This document shows positions 8,574 through 17,622 of a DNA stretch of 64,000 nt, one piece after another. The notes below the pieces were generated by a model, which saw nothing but the letters and a program-made list of their open reading frames with translations, made no database searches and was not told the origin of the DNA. Where the stretch lies: the NCBI RefSeq assembly GCF_001570405.1, contig NZ_BBYM01000021.1, forward strand, positions 1-64,000, read 5' to 3'. The DNA is from Microtetraspora niveoalba (GTDB lineage: Bacteria > Actinomycetota > Actinomycetes > Streptosporangiales > Streptosporangiaceae). Made by a program: the position numbers and the translations under genes. Position 1 is the stretch's first letter. Every line of letters begins with the position of its first letter.

Positions 8574-11500
8574 GTGCACGTCCGTCGTAAACGACGCTTA
8601 GCCCCCGCCATCCTGTCCGCGTTCGCCCTGGTCGCCGGGATGATCCACGCGACCGGCCCGGCGCACGCCGACCCGGCGCCCACCCCCGCCGCACAGACAC
8701 CCGATGAACTCACCCTTTGGTACGACAAGCCCGCCGCCAACTGGGAGACCCAGGCCCTCCCGATCGGCAACGGCGCGCTCGGCGCGATGGTCTTCGGCGG
8801 CGTCGCCACCGAGCAGCTCCAGTTCAACGAGAAGTCGCTCTGGACCGGCGGCCCCGGCTCCAAGAGCGGCTACGACTTCGGGAACTGGACCACACCCCGC
8901 CCCGGCGCGATCGCCGAGGTCCAGAAGCAGATCGACCGCGACGGGAAGATGTCGCCCGGAGCCGTCGCCGCCAAACTGGGCCAGCCCAAGAGCGGGTACG
9001 GCGCCTACCAGACCTTCGGCGACGTCTGGCTCGACATGGGAGCCCAGCCGGACGCCACCGGCTACCGCAGGGAGCTGAGCCTGCGCGACGCCGTCGCCGG
9101 GGTCGGCTACACCGCCGGCGGCGTCACCTACCGGCGCGAATACTTCGCCAGCCACCCCGGCCGCGTCATCGCCGGCCGGATCTCCGCCGACCGGCCGGGC
9201 AAGGTCTCGTTCACCCTGCGCACCACCTCGCCGAGGAACGACCGGCGGGTGAGCGTCGAGAACGGCCGCCTCACGATCAGAGGCGCCCTGGCCGACAACG
9301 GCATGACGTTCGAGGCCCAGATCCAGGTGGTCGCCCAGGGCGGCACCCGCACCGACGCCGCCGACCGGATCACGGTCACCGGAGCCGACAGCGCCGCCTT
9401 CGTGCTCTCGGCCGGCACGGACTACGCCGACACCTATCCGGCCTATCGCGGAGCCGACCCGCACGCCGCGGTGACCGCCGCCGTGGACGAGGCCGCCGCT
9501 CAGGACTACGACACGCTGAAGCGCGCCCACGTCGCCGACCACCGCGCCCTGTTCGACCGGGTGCGGCTCGACATCGGGCAGCAGCCGCCCACCGTCCCCA
9601 CCGACCGGCTCCTCAAGGCGTACACGGGGGGCGCCTCGGCCGCCGACCGGGCGCTGGAGGCGCTGTTCTTCGCCTACGGCCGCTACCTGCTGATCGCGTC
9701 GTCCCGCGAGGGGTTCCTCCCGGCGAACCTCCAGGGCGTCTGGAACAACTCCACCAGCCCGCCCTGGTCGGCCGACTACCACACCAACATCAACCTGCAG
9801 ATGAACTACTGGCCGGCGGAGCAGACCAACCTCGCCGAGACCACCCGCCCGTACGACGACTACATCACCGCCATGGTGGCGCCCGGCACCAGGACCGCGA
9901 AGGAGATGTTCGGCTCGCGTGGCTGGGTCGTGCACAACGAGACCAACCCCTTCGGCTTCACCGGCGTCCACGACTGGTCCACCGCGTTCTGGTTCCCCGA
10001 GGCGGCCGCGTGGGTCACCCAGCAGATGTACGACCACTACCGGTTCAGCCGCGACCTGACCTACCTGCGCGAGACCGCCTACCCGGTGATGAAGGCCGCC
10101 GCCGAGTTCTGGGTGGACAACCTGCACACCGACCCGCGCGACGGGAAGCTCGTCGTCTCGCCGAGCTACTCGCCGGAGCACGGCGACTTCTCCGCGGGCG
10201 CGTCGATGTCCCAGCAGATCGTCCACGACCTGTTCACGAACGTGCTGGAGGCGGCACGCGCGCTCGGCACCGACGAGCCCGAGGTACGGCAGGCCCTCGA
10301 CCGGCTCGACCCCGGCCTGCGCGTCGGCTCCTGGGGCCAGCTCCAGGAGTGGAAGACCGACTGGGATTCCACGACGGACGACCACCGGCACGTCTCGCAC
10401 CTGTTCGCGCTGCACCCGGGCCGGCAGGTCGCCGCGGGCACCCCGGAGGCGGCGGCGGCCGAGGTCTCGCTCACCGCGCGCGGCGACGGCGGCACCGGCT
10501 GGTCCAAGGCATGGAAGGTCAACTTCTGGGCCCGGCTGCTCGACGGCGACCACGCCCACAAGATGCTGCGCGAGCAGCTCAGGACGTCCACGCTGGAGAA
10601 CCTGTGGGACACCCACCCGCCCTTCCAGATCGACGGCAACTTCGGCGCCACCTCCGGCATCGCCGAGATGTTGCTGCAGAGCCAGCACTCCGCCGTCGAC
10701 GTGCTGCCCGCGCTGCCGGCCGCCTGGCCGACCGGCTCGTACTCCGGCCTGCGGGCCCGCGGGAACGTCACCGTCGACGCCTCGTGGCGGGACGGCGCCG
10801 TCTCGGAGATCGTCCTGCGGGCCGGCTCGGCCGGGCCGCTGACCGTGCGCAACGCCCTCTTCCGCGGCCCCTACCGCCTGGTCGACGGACAGGGACGCGC
10901 GGTCACGCACACCCGTGACGGAGCCGAGGTCACCTTCACCGCGGCGGCCGGCGGCGTCTACCGGGTGACGAACGACGTGCGGGTCACCGTCAAGGCGCCC
11001 GCCGAGACCGGGCCGGGCTCCTCGTTCCCCGTCGAGGTCACCGTCGCGGCGACCGGCAGGCGCGCCGTGCCCGCCGGCGACCTCACCCTGCGTACGCCGG
11101 AGGGCTGGACGGCCGAGCCCGCCTCGCGCCACCTGCCCGCCGTGCCGCCGGGCCGTACGCGCACGGAGACCTTCACGGTCACGGCCGGGCCGGCCGACGG
11201 CTCGCGGACCGCGCGGATCGGCGCGACGCTCACCGGCGGCTCCGGCTGGTCGGTGAGCGGGACGGCGTCCCTCGGGCTCGCGCCGTGCGCGGTCCCGCCG
11301 GCCGGCGTGCCGCTCGTCGCCTGGGACCCGTCCTCGGGCACGACCGTCGCCGACGTGTCCGGCAACGGCAGGGACGCGACCGTCACCGGCCCGGCCGCCT
11401 ACGACGCGGACGGCGGGCTCGTGCTCGGCGGGTCCACGTACCTGACGACGGCCCCGACGACGCTGGGCTTCCTGCGCGAGGCGACGTTCGCGGCCCGGGT

Positions 11501-11915
11501 CAAGGTGGCCGCGCCGTCCGGCTACCGGCGGCTGTTCGACTCGCAGCCGTCCGGAAACCCCGGCACCGACGGCGTGCTCGTCGACCTGACGCCGGACAAC
11601 CGGGTGCGTTTCATCGGCGCCGGGCTCAACGTCACCACGGACGCCGCCGTACCGTCCGGACGCTATCTCGACCTGGTCGTCACGATGGGCCGCGACGGGG
11701 CCGTCACCGTCTACGTGGACGGCACGCGGGCCGGCGGCGCCTCGGTCCCGGCCGACGGCATCGCCAGCTGCGCCACCCGGCCGCTGCGGTTCGCGGCCGA
11801 CCAGGGCGGCGGCCAGCGGCTGTCCGGAGCCGTGGACCGGATGGCGGTCTTCGCCCGCGCGCTGACCCCGGCCGAGGCCGCCGCCTGGCAGAGCCTGGCC
11901 TTCCGCGCCGCCTGA
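8574..11915 (+). CDS. Secreted GH95 alpha-L-fucosidase with NEW3-like and LamG-like domains
   Basis: A 1113-aa exported enzyme. The Sec signal peptide is cleaved probably after AHA (about residue 32). A GH95 N-domain (about 46-300) precedes the (alpha/alpha)6 catalytic domain (to about 780). Residues matching the 1,2-alpha-L-fucosidase active site are visible: Asn405 and Asn407 in HTNINLQMNYW, Glu535 in YSPEHG and Asp687 in FQIDGNFG. A beta-sandwich resembling NPCBM-associated NEW3 (about 800-900) and a concanavalin-like LamG domain (about 910-1110) follow. GTG start with GGAGG 5 nt upstream. It is divergent from the fucose catabolic operon and shares its operators. Confidence 0.93.
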   Translation: MHVRRKRRLAPAILSAFALVAGMIHATGPAHADPAPTPAAQTPDELTLWYDKPAANWETQALPIGNGALGAMVFGGVATEQLQFNEKSLWTGGPGSKSGYDFGNWTTPRPGAIAEVQKQIDRDGKMSPGAVAAKLGQPKSGYGAYQTFGDVWLDMGAQPDATGYRRELSLRDAVAGVGYTAGGVTYRREYFASHPGRVIAGRISADRPGKVSFTLRTTSPRNDRRVSVENGRLTIRGALADNGMTFEAQIQVVAQGGTRTDAADRITVTGADSAAFVLSAGTDYADTYPAYRGADPHAAVTAAVDEAAAQDYDTLKRAHVADHRALFDRVRLDIGQQPPTVPTDRLLKAYTGGASAADRALEALFFAYGRYLLIASSREGFLPANLQGVWNNSTSPPWSADYHTNINLQMNYWPAEQTNLAETTRPYDDYITAMVAPGTRTAKEMFGSRGWVVHNETNPFGFTGVHDWSTAFWFPEAAAWVTQQMYDHYRFSRDLTYLRETAYPVMKAAAEFWVDNLHTDPRDGKLVVSPSYSPEHGDFSAGASMSQQIVHDLFTNVLEAARALGTDEPEVRQALDRLDPGLRVGSWGQLQEWKTDWDSTTDDHRHVSHLFALHPGRQVAAGTPEAAAAEVSLTARGDGGTGWSKAWKVNFWARLLDGDHAHKMLREQLRTSTLENLWDTHPPFQIDGNFGATSGIAEMLLQSQHSAVDVLPALPAAWPTGSYSGLRARGNVTVDASWRDGAVSEIVLRAGSAGPLTVRNALFRGPYRLVDGQGRAVTHTRDGAEVTFTAAAGGVYRVTNDVRVTVKAPAETGPGSSFPVEVTVAATGRRAVPAGDLTLRTPEGWTAEPASRHLPAVPPGRTRTETFTVTAGPADGSRTARIGATLTGGSGWSVSGTASLGLAPCAVPPAGVPLVAWDPSSGTTVADVSGNGRDATVTGPAAYDADGGLVLGGSTYLTTAPTTLGFLREATFAARVKVAAPSGYRRLFDSQPSGNPGTDGVLVDLTPDNRVRFIGAGLNVTTDAAVPSGRYLDLVVTMGRDGAVTVYVDGTRAGGASVPADGIASCATRPLRFAADQGGGQRLSGAVDRMAVFARALTPAEAAAWQSLAFRAA

Positions 11916-11956
11916 ATCGCCGGGCCGCCAGAACCTTGAGATCGAAAGGCATCTCG

Positions 11957-14782
11957 ATGACCGACTCCTTCCTCCCGACACGCAGGGCCGTGCTCGGCGG
12001 CGCGCTCGGGGCCCTCGCCCTCGGCGCGCTGCCCGCCATGGCCGGAGCCGTGCCGGCCCACGCCGCGGCGCCGCGCTTCCCGCTGAAGTACCGGATGGAC
12101 ACCCCCGAGAGCTGGGCCGCGTTCCTCGGCGATCAGGACCTGCGCTGGGGACGTGTCCCGCGCACGTTCTACGAGGGGCCCTACCTGGGCAACGGCGGGT
12201 TGGGCGCCGCCGTCTACACCGAGCCGAAGGGACGGCTCGCCTTCACGCTCGGCGACAGCCGGGTGCGCGACCACCAGGGGACCGGCGGCTCGCTGTTCGG
12301 CGACGCCCGCCTGCGCATCGGCCGCCTGGACCTGGTGACCAGGGGCGAGATCGTCGACGTGGACCTGCGGCTGTCGCTCTTCGACGCCGAGCTGAGCGGC
12401 ACGATCACCACGTCGGCCGGAGCCGTCTCCCTCCGCGCCTTCGTCCACGCGACCAGGGACCTGCTCGTCGTCACCGCGGAACCGTCCGACGGCGAGACGG
12501 CGGCATGGGAGTTCACGCCGTACAAGGCCGAGAGCCCGCGGCTCGGCTTCAACCCGCGCCCCGAGGGGCTGAAGGACAACCCGGCCCCCGCGGTGAGCCC
12601 GGGACTGTGCGAGCAGGACCTGACCGCCGGCGGCCGCACCACGACGGCCTGGAAGGTCACCGGCGGGACGCTGCTCGCCACGGTCGCGCACACCTTCCCC
12701 GACCGGGACGCGACCGACCGGGCCCGCGCCGTGCTCGACCGGGCGGGCGACCCGGCCGCGCTCACCGCCGAGCACCGCGCGTGGTGGAACGCCTTCTACA
12801 CCAAGAGCTTCGTGTCGGTGCCCGACGCCCGGCTGCAGAGCTTCTACTGGGTCCAGCTCTACAAGATCGCCAGCGCGACCAGGCGCGGTCTGCCGCCCGT
12901 CGGCACCTGCGCGCAGTGGCTGGAGCCGACCCCGTGGCCCGGCACCTGGTGGAACCTCAACGCGCAGCTCGAATACTGGCTGATCAACGCGACCGGGCAC
13001 CGCGAGCTCGACTCGCTGACCGCCTCGCTCGACGAACACCGCGACAACCTCGTGCTCAACGTGCCCGAGCCGTACCGCCACGACTCCGCCGGGCTCAGCC
13101 GCAGCAGCCAGGAGGACCTGCGCACGGACACGCTCGCGGAGGCCGGAGCGGACGCGGCGGCACCGAAGCTCGAACTCGGCAACCTCACCTGGGCGCTGCA
13201 CAACGTCTGGCTCGGCTACCGGCACACCATGGACGACACGGTGCTGCGGGACGTCCTCTATCCGCTGCTGCGCCGTTCGATCAACTACTACCTGCACTTC
13301 CTCACCGAAGGCGCGGACGGCAGGTTGCACCTTCCCCGTACCTACTCTCCCGAGTACGACTTCACGAGCGACTGCAACTACGACCTGGCACTCCTCACCT
13401 GGGGCTGCCGGACGCTGCTGTGGACGGTCGGACGGCTGGGCGTCGACGACGAGCTGGCGCCGCGCTGGCGGGAGGTGCTCGACCGGCTGGTCGCGCCGCC
13501 GCAGGGGGCCGACGGCCTGTGGATCGGCGGCGACCGGCGGCTGACCTCGTCGCACCGGCACTTCTCCCACCTGCTGTGGTTCTATCCGCTCCATCTGCTC
13601 GACGTGGAGGACCCGGCCAACCGCGACCTGCTGGAGCGGTCGCTCAAGCACTGGGTCGGTTTCACCGGGGCGCTGCAGGGCTACACGTTCACGGGGGCCT
13701 CGTCGATGAGCTCGCTGCTCGGCGACGGCGACCGCGCCCTGACGTACCTCAACACGCTGCTCGACCGCTACGTCCGGCCCAACACCATGTACGCGGAGAC
13801 GGGCCCGGTCATCGAGACGCCGCTGGCCGGCGCCCAGTCGCTGCACGACATGCTGATCTCGAGCCGGGGCGGGGTGGTCCGGGTCTTCCCGGCGGTCCCG
13901 TCGGCATGGGACGACGTGGCCTTCCACAACCTGCGGGCGGAGGGCGCCTTCGAGGTGAGCGCCGTGCGCCGCGGCGGCGCCACGGCCTTCGTACGGGTGA
14001 AGAGCCTGGCGGGCGAGCCCTGCCGGGTGATCCCCGGCGGCCTGCCCGGCCCGTGGGAGGTCCAGCGCCTGCACGGCCCGAAGGAGATCGCCCACAAGAC
14101 GGTCGACGGCGTGCTGGAGATCGACCTGGGCAGGGGCGAGGAGGTGATGATCCATCCGGCCGGGACCCGGCCCGACACCGAGCTGGCCCCGGTCGGCGGT
14201 TCGTACGCCTGGGGCCGGCCCGGCGTGAAGCGGGGCCCGAGCGTGCCCGTGCCGCTGGACGGGCTGCTGGACCACGACGGCATCACCTGGCAGGACGCGC
14301 TGCGCGACGGCGACCTCGGGCAGGGGTACTCCCTGCCCGCCGAGGAGATGCCGCCGCCCGGCCCGTGGCGCAGCGGCGGCGTCGACTGGGTGTTCCCGTC
14401 GTACGAGAACGGGCGCAAGAACAATCTCGTCCCGGCCGGGCAGCGCGTGCAGGTGCCGCCGGGCAGGGCGGTCAACCTCAACGTGCTCGGCCTGTCGGTG
14501 AGCGGAGCGTCCACGTCCACCGTGACGCTCGAGTACGCGGACGGGACGAGCGCGACGACCTCCCTGAAGTTGTCGGACTGGGGGCGCCTGCCGGAGAACG
14601 GGGAGGACGTCGCCATCGCGACCACGCACCGCCATTACGTGACCGGCGACCACGCGCTGGTGGTGCGGATCTTCCATCAGTGGGTGGCGGCGGACCCCGC
14701 GCGGGACCTCGTGGCGGTGCGGTTCGGGGCGAGCTCCCGGATGCACCTGTTCGGGGTCAGCGTGGAGCGGCCGCTCGGCTGA
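11957..14782 (+). CDS. Tat-exported GH95-related glycoside hydrolase
   Basis: A 941-aa protein with a twin-arginine signal (TRRAVLGG, cleavage near AHA at about residue 36). The core is recognisably GH95-like: it has YLGNGGLGAAVY, QLEYWLINATGH, TYSPEYDF with Glu466 aligned to the GH95 Glu, and SHRHFSHLLWFYPLH. The segment that should carry FQIDGNFG reads VIETPLAGAQSLHDM, so the usual general acid Asp is not conserved. A C-terminal beta domain (about 740-941) is unassigned. It lies 41 bp after the fucosidase and is probably co-transcribed. Substrate unknown; a fucosylated plant glycan is a guess. Confidence 0.78.
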   Translation: MTDSFLPTRRAVLGGALGALALGALPAMAGAVPAHAAAPRFPLKYRMDTPESWAAFLGDQDLRWGRVPRTFYEGPYLGNGGLGAAVYTEPKGRLAFTLGDSRVRDHQGTGGSLFGDARLRIGRLDLVTRGEIVDVDLRLSLFDAELSGTITTSAGAVSLRAFVHATRDLLVVTAEPSDGETAAWEFTPYKAESPRLGFNPRPEGLKDNPAPAVSPGLCEQDLTAGGRTTTAWKVTGGTLLATVAHTFPDRDATDRARAVLDRAGDPAALTAEHRAWWNAFYTKSFVSVPDARLQSFYWVQLYKIASATRRGLPPVGTCAQWLEPTPWPGTWWNLNAQLEYWLINATGHRELDSLTASLDEHRDNLVLNVPEPYRHDSAGLSRSSQEDLRTDTLAEAGADAAAPKLELGNLTWALHNVWLGYRHTMDDTVLRDVLYPLLRRSINYYLHFLTEGADGRLHLPRTYSPEYDFTSDCNYDLALLTWGCRTLLWTVGRLGVDDELAPRWREVLDRLVAPPQGADGLWIGGDRRLTSSHRHFSHLLWFYPLHLLDVEDPANRDLLERSLKHWVGFTGALQGYTFTGASSMSSLLGDGDRALTYLNTLLDRYVRPNTMYAETGPVIETPLAGAQSLHDMLISSRGGVVRVFPAVPSAWDDVAFHNLRAEGAFEVSAVRRGGATAFVRVKSLAGEPCRVIPGGLPGPWEVQRLHGPKEIAHKTVDGVLEIDLGRGEEVMIHPAGTRPDTELAPVGGSYAWGRPGVKRGPSVPVPLDGLLDHDGITWQDALRDGDLGQGYSLPAEEMPPPGPWRSGGVDWVFPSYENGRKNNLVPAGQRVQVPPGRAVNLNVLGLSVSGASTSTVTLEYADGTSATTSLKLSDWGRLPENGEDVAIATTHRHYVTGDHALVVRIFHQWVAADPARDLVAVRFGASSRMHLFGVSVERPLG

Positions 14783-14803
14783 CACCCGGCCGCGTCCCCC
14801 GGC

Positions 14804-14834
14804 GGCCGCGTCCCCCGCAGCGGGGGACGCGGCC
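14804..14834. terminator. Hairpin terminator
   Basis: GGCCGCGTCCCCCG (14804-14817) pairs perfectly with 14821-14834 around the loop CAG. It lies between the converging GH95-like gene and the VWA protein gene. A partial extra copy of the left arm occurs at 14788-14800. Confidence 0.85.
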
Positions 14835-14866
14835 CTCGGGCCGGATACGGCGACGGCCGGCGCGGG

Positions 14867-16657
14867 CTACCGCTGCGCGGCGCCGCAACGGGGGGCGCAG
14901 AGCCGCCGCGCGATGCCCTTCAGGAAGATGTCCCGGATCTCCAGCACGGTCTGCGGGAAGTAGGCCGCGCCGCCCGTGGCCTTGGCGATCGAGCTCATCT
15001 GCGCCCGGTCCACCCCCTTCTCGGTGTTGAACGAGATGATCAGGATGCTGACCGGCCGCTTGGGGTCGTAGGCGCCCTTCAGCTTCGTGAGGATCTGGTC
15101 GTTCGCGATGCCGCCGTTCGGGTCGTCGTTCCCGACGCCGTCGGTGAAGAGGATGATCGTGTTGACCTTGTCCGCCTCGTACTCCTTGGTCATCTTCTGG
15201 TAGGCGGCCCAGAGGGTGTCGTTGAGCCCGGTGTTGCCGGTGCGGATGGCCTGGACGCTCCGCATCTCCTGGGCGATCCGGTCGCGCCGGGTCACGCCGT
15301 CGATCTGCTGCGCCAGCGGGCCGATCGGCACGACCTCCTTCCAGTCCACCCCGTGACCCCGGAGGTTGTCGGAGAAGACCCAGGTGCCGACCTCGGTCTT
15401 GTCCGGGAACAGCCTCAGCCCCTCGACGGCCACGTTGCCGATGGCGCGCATCCGGCTCACGCCCGTGCTGTCGGCGGGCTCGGCCATGGTCCCGGAGATG
15501 TCGATCAGCGCGAGAAGCCGGGTGCCGAGCTTGATCTGGTGCCACGCCTGGGTCAGCTTGGTGACCGCCGCGCCGTCGGGGAGCGCCAGCTCGGCCGGCT
15601 TGTCGGCCTTGACGCCGTTCTCCGGGACGAGCGCGTCGCCGCCCTTGCCCTGCGGGGTGCGGAAGCCGTGGCCCTGCACGACGGCGCGGCCGGCCGCCGA
15701 GGTCAGCTCGGCGCCGAACGCCTCGGCCGCCTCGCGCACCGCCGCGTCCTTCGACGTGATCACGATCGGGTAGTCGAGGCTGACCGTTCCCTCTTTCGGA
15801 TAGAGCGCGACCGCCGGGTTCGACGGGCGGGACGCGGTGTTGAACGCCCACACCGCCTGCTCGGAGGCGACGCCGACGGGGACGCGCGCGGCCGCCTTGG
15901 TCAGCGTGGCGAACAGGCTGTCCGGCGAGGACACGGTCGACTCCGAGAGTTGCCGGAGCACGCCCACGAGCAGCTCGTCGTTGCCGCCCTCCGACTTCAG
16001 CACGGACGACCCGGCGAGCAGCGCGCCGAGACCCGCGGCGTTCTGCGCCGGGTCGAGCGCGAGCACCCGCACCTTCCTGGCCAGGCCGTCCGGATCGGCG
16101 GCGTTGGCCGCGTTCAGCAGGCCGGTCCAGCTCGCCGGGCTGAACGCCGACTGGAGCTTCTGCGCGCCCGCCTTGGACGCGGTGAGCACGACCGGCGAGC
16201 GCGCCGCGCTCCCCGACGCCTTCAGACCGGCCTCGGCCAGCCCCGCCCGGGTCAGCCACAGGCTGGAGTCGGGCACCCACAGGTCGGGGTCGACCTTCCC
16301 GGAGGTCGGGCCGCTGCCGGTCATCGCGTTGGCGACCCCGGCCGACTGCGCCGCCTTCACCGCGACGGCGACGCACCTGCCGCTCGCCGTACGGCCGGAC
16401 TTGCCGAACTTCTCGGCCACCTCCGAGATGGCCGGCTCGATGTCCGGCGAGGCCACCACCGAGAGCGGGATCCGGTCGCCGTCGCAGCCCCGGTCCCGGT
16501 TCACCACGACGTACGCGGCCACGCCGCACAGGACGGCGAGCGCGACCGCTCCGGCCAGGGGTGCGAGCACCTTGCCGCGGCTCGCGGGCCGGCGGCGGCG
16601 CGGGGCGTACGGGTCGTCCCCGCCGTCGATCTCCTCTGTCCGGTGGCGTCCGCCCAC
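14867..16657 (-). CDS. Membrane-anchored substrate-binding and VWA domain protein
   Basis: A 596-aa protein. A cytoplasmic basic N-terminus (RRRRPASRGK) and one membrane segment (about 30-52) anchor a long exported part. Residues about 60-370 look like a type II solute-binding fold (LSVVASPDIEPAISEVAEKF). Residues about 390-590 are a von Willebrand A domain with MIDAS elements DISGT and TDGVGND. This architecture recurs in actinomycetes; its role is unknown, possibly adhesion or signalling at the cell surface. The GTG start has AGAGGA 5 nt upstream. It is monocistronic and divergent from the SpoU gene. Confidence 0.85.
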   Translation of the reverse strand: MGGRHRTEEIDGGDDPYAPRRRRPASRGKVLAPLAGAVALAVLCGVAAYVVVNRDRGCDGDRIPLSVVASPDIEPAISEVAEKFGKSGRTASGRCVAVAVKAAQSAGVANAMTGSGPTSGKVDPDLWVPDSSLWLTRAGLAEAGLKASGSAARSPVVLTASKAGAQKLQSAFSPASWTGLLNAANAADPDGLARKVRVLALDPAQNAAGLGALLAGSSVLKSEGGNDELLVGVLRQLSESTVSSPDSLFATLTKAAARVPVGVASEQAVWAFNTASRPSNPAVALYPKEGTVSLDYPIVITSKDAAVREAAEAFGAELTSAAGRAVVQGHGFRTPQGKGGDALVPENGVKADKPAELALPDGAAVTKLTQAWHQIKLGTRLLALIDISGTMAEPADSTGVSRMRAIGNVAVEGLRLFPDKTEVGTWVFSDNLRGHGVDWKEVVPIGPLAQQIDGVTRRDRIAQEMRSVQAIRTGNTGLNDTLWAAYQKMTKEYEADKVNTIILFTDGVGNDDPNGGIANDQILTKLKGAYDPKRPVSILIISFNTEKGVDRAQMSSIAKATGGAAYFPQTVLEIRDIFLKGIARRLCAPRCGAAQR

Positions 16658-16690
16658 GGTGTCCTCTTTTCACGGAAGATCCTGGGTAAT

Positions 16691-16767
16691 GCTTACGGCA
16701 CACTACTGGGAAGTAGGTAAGCGGCAAAACACTCATTTTGCCCAGTTGATCACGGTATGTGATCGAC
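16691..16767. promoter_or_regulatory. Three consecutive palindromes in a divergent promoter
   Basis: Within 77 bp there are three inverted repeats. GCTTAC (16691-16696)/GTAAGC (16717-16722) encloses CTACT/AGTAG. GGCAAAA (16723-16729)/TTTTGCC (16736-16742) follows at once. GTTGATCAC (16745-16753)/GTGATCGAC (16759-16767) matches at 8 of 9 positions. They lie between the VWA gene and the SpoU gene, upstream of the latter's -10 box, and look like operators. Confidence 0.55.
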
Positions 16768-16794
16768 AACGGCCGGAATCCCCGGCGCACGCCG

Positions 16795-16800
16795 TACCCT
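16795..16800 (+). promoter_or_regulatory. -10 box TACCCT of a probable leaderless transcript
   Basis: TACCCT ends 6 nt before the GTG at 16807. That is the spacing of actinobacterial leaderless promoters, and there is no Shine-Dalgarno. Confidence 0.55.
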
Positions 16801-16806
16801 TGGCGG

Positions 16807-17613
16807 GTGGTCATTCCCGTCGAAGACAGCACGGACCCCCGCATCGCCGACTACGTACGGCTGCGCGACGTGGACCTGCGCAAGAGCCTCGAAGGCGGCC
16901 GGGGCCTGTTCCTCGCCGAGGGCGAGAAGGTCATCCGCCGCGCGGTCGCGGCAGGGCACCGGGTCCGGTCCATGCTGATGACGGCCAAGTGGCTGGACAG
17001 GTTCGCCGACCTCGCGGGGGACGAGGGGGACGTCACGGTCTACCTGGTCTCCGACGAGGTCATGGAGGGCATCATCGGCTTCCAGGTCCACCGGGGCGCG
17101 CTCGCCTCGATGGAGCGGCGCGAGCTGCCCTCGGTCTCGGAGGTGCTGCGCGGCGCCCGGCACGTCGTCGTGCTGGAGGATCTGGTGGATCACACCAACG
17201 TCGGCGCGATCTTCCGCTGCGCGGCCGCGCTCGGGGTGGACGCCATCGTGCTCTCGCCGCGGTGCGCCGACCCGCTCTACCGGCGGTCGGTCAAGGTGTC
17301 GATGGGCGCCGTCTTCTCCGTGCCGTACGCGCGGCTGAAGGACTGGCACGACGGTCTGGCCGAGCTGCGCGACCAGGGCTTCCGGCTGCTCGCGCTCACC
17401 CCCGCCGAGAGCGCGGTGCCGATCGAGGAGGCGCTGACCGGCGGGCGGACCGCGCTGCTGCTCGGCTCGGAGGGCGACGGGCTGTCGTCGCGCTGGCTGT
17501 CCGAGGCCGACCGGGCGGTGCGCATCCCGATGAGCCGGGAGGTCGACTCGCTCAACGTCGCCGCCGCGGCCGCGATCGCCTGCTATCTCCTCACCGCGCC
17601 CGCCCGGGGGTGA
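16807..17613 (+). CDS. SpoU/TrmH-family RNA 2'-O-methyltransferase
   Basis: A 268-aa RNA methyltransferase with an N-terminal substrate-binding part (SLEGGRGLFLAEGEKVIRRAV) and a C-terminal SPOUT knot. The knot motifs are DHTNVGAIFRCAAALGVD, LLLGSEGDGLSSRW and IPMSREVDSLNVAAAAAIA, which bind SAM and form the dimer. The target nucleotide (rRNA or tRNA) is not determinable here. I chose the GTG at 16807 over an in-frame ATG at 16759. The ATG lies inside a palindrome and upstream of the TACCCT box, so it would not be transcribed from that promoter. The gene ends 9 bp before the convergent carboxypeptidase. Confidence 0.88.
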   Translation: MVIPVEDSTDPRIADYVRLRDVDLRKSLEGGRGLFLAEGEKVIRRAVAAGHRVRSMLMTAKWLDRFADLAGDEGDVTVYLVSDEVMEGIIGFQVHRGALASMERRELPSVSEVLRGARHVVVLEDLVDHTNVGAIFRCAAALGVDAIVLSPRCADPLYRRSVKVSMGAVFSVPYARLKDWHDGLAELRDQGFRLLALTPAESAVPIEEALTGGRTALLLGSEGDGLSSRWLSEADRAVRIPMSREVDSLNVAAAAAIACYLLTAPARG

Positions 17614-17622
17614 CCCGGCGGG

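Noticed and set aside
12505-15030. Long plus-strand frame overlapping the GH95-like gene in another frame
   Set aside because: It has no recognisable domain and shows Arg-rich shadow composition. The frame starting at 11957 has a Tat signal and GH95-like motifs.
16745-16767. CRP-like site in the SpoU upstream region
   Set aside because: The arms are GATCAC then GTGATC, the reverse order of the TGTGA/TCACA layout of CRP sites, so it is listed only as an unassigned palindrome.
16759-16806. Upstream ATG start for the SpoU methyltransferase
   Set aside because: It lies inside a palindrome, upstream of the -10 box and without an RBS. The GTG at 16807 fits the leaderless pattern and the family N-terminus better.
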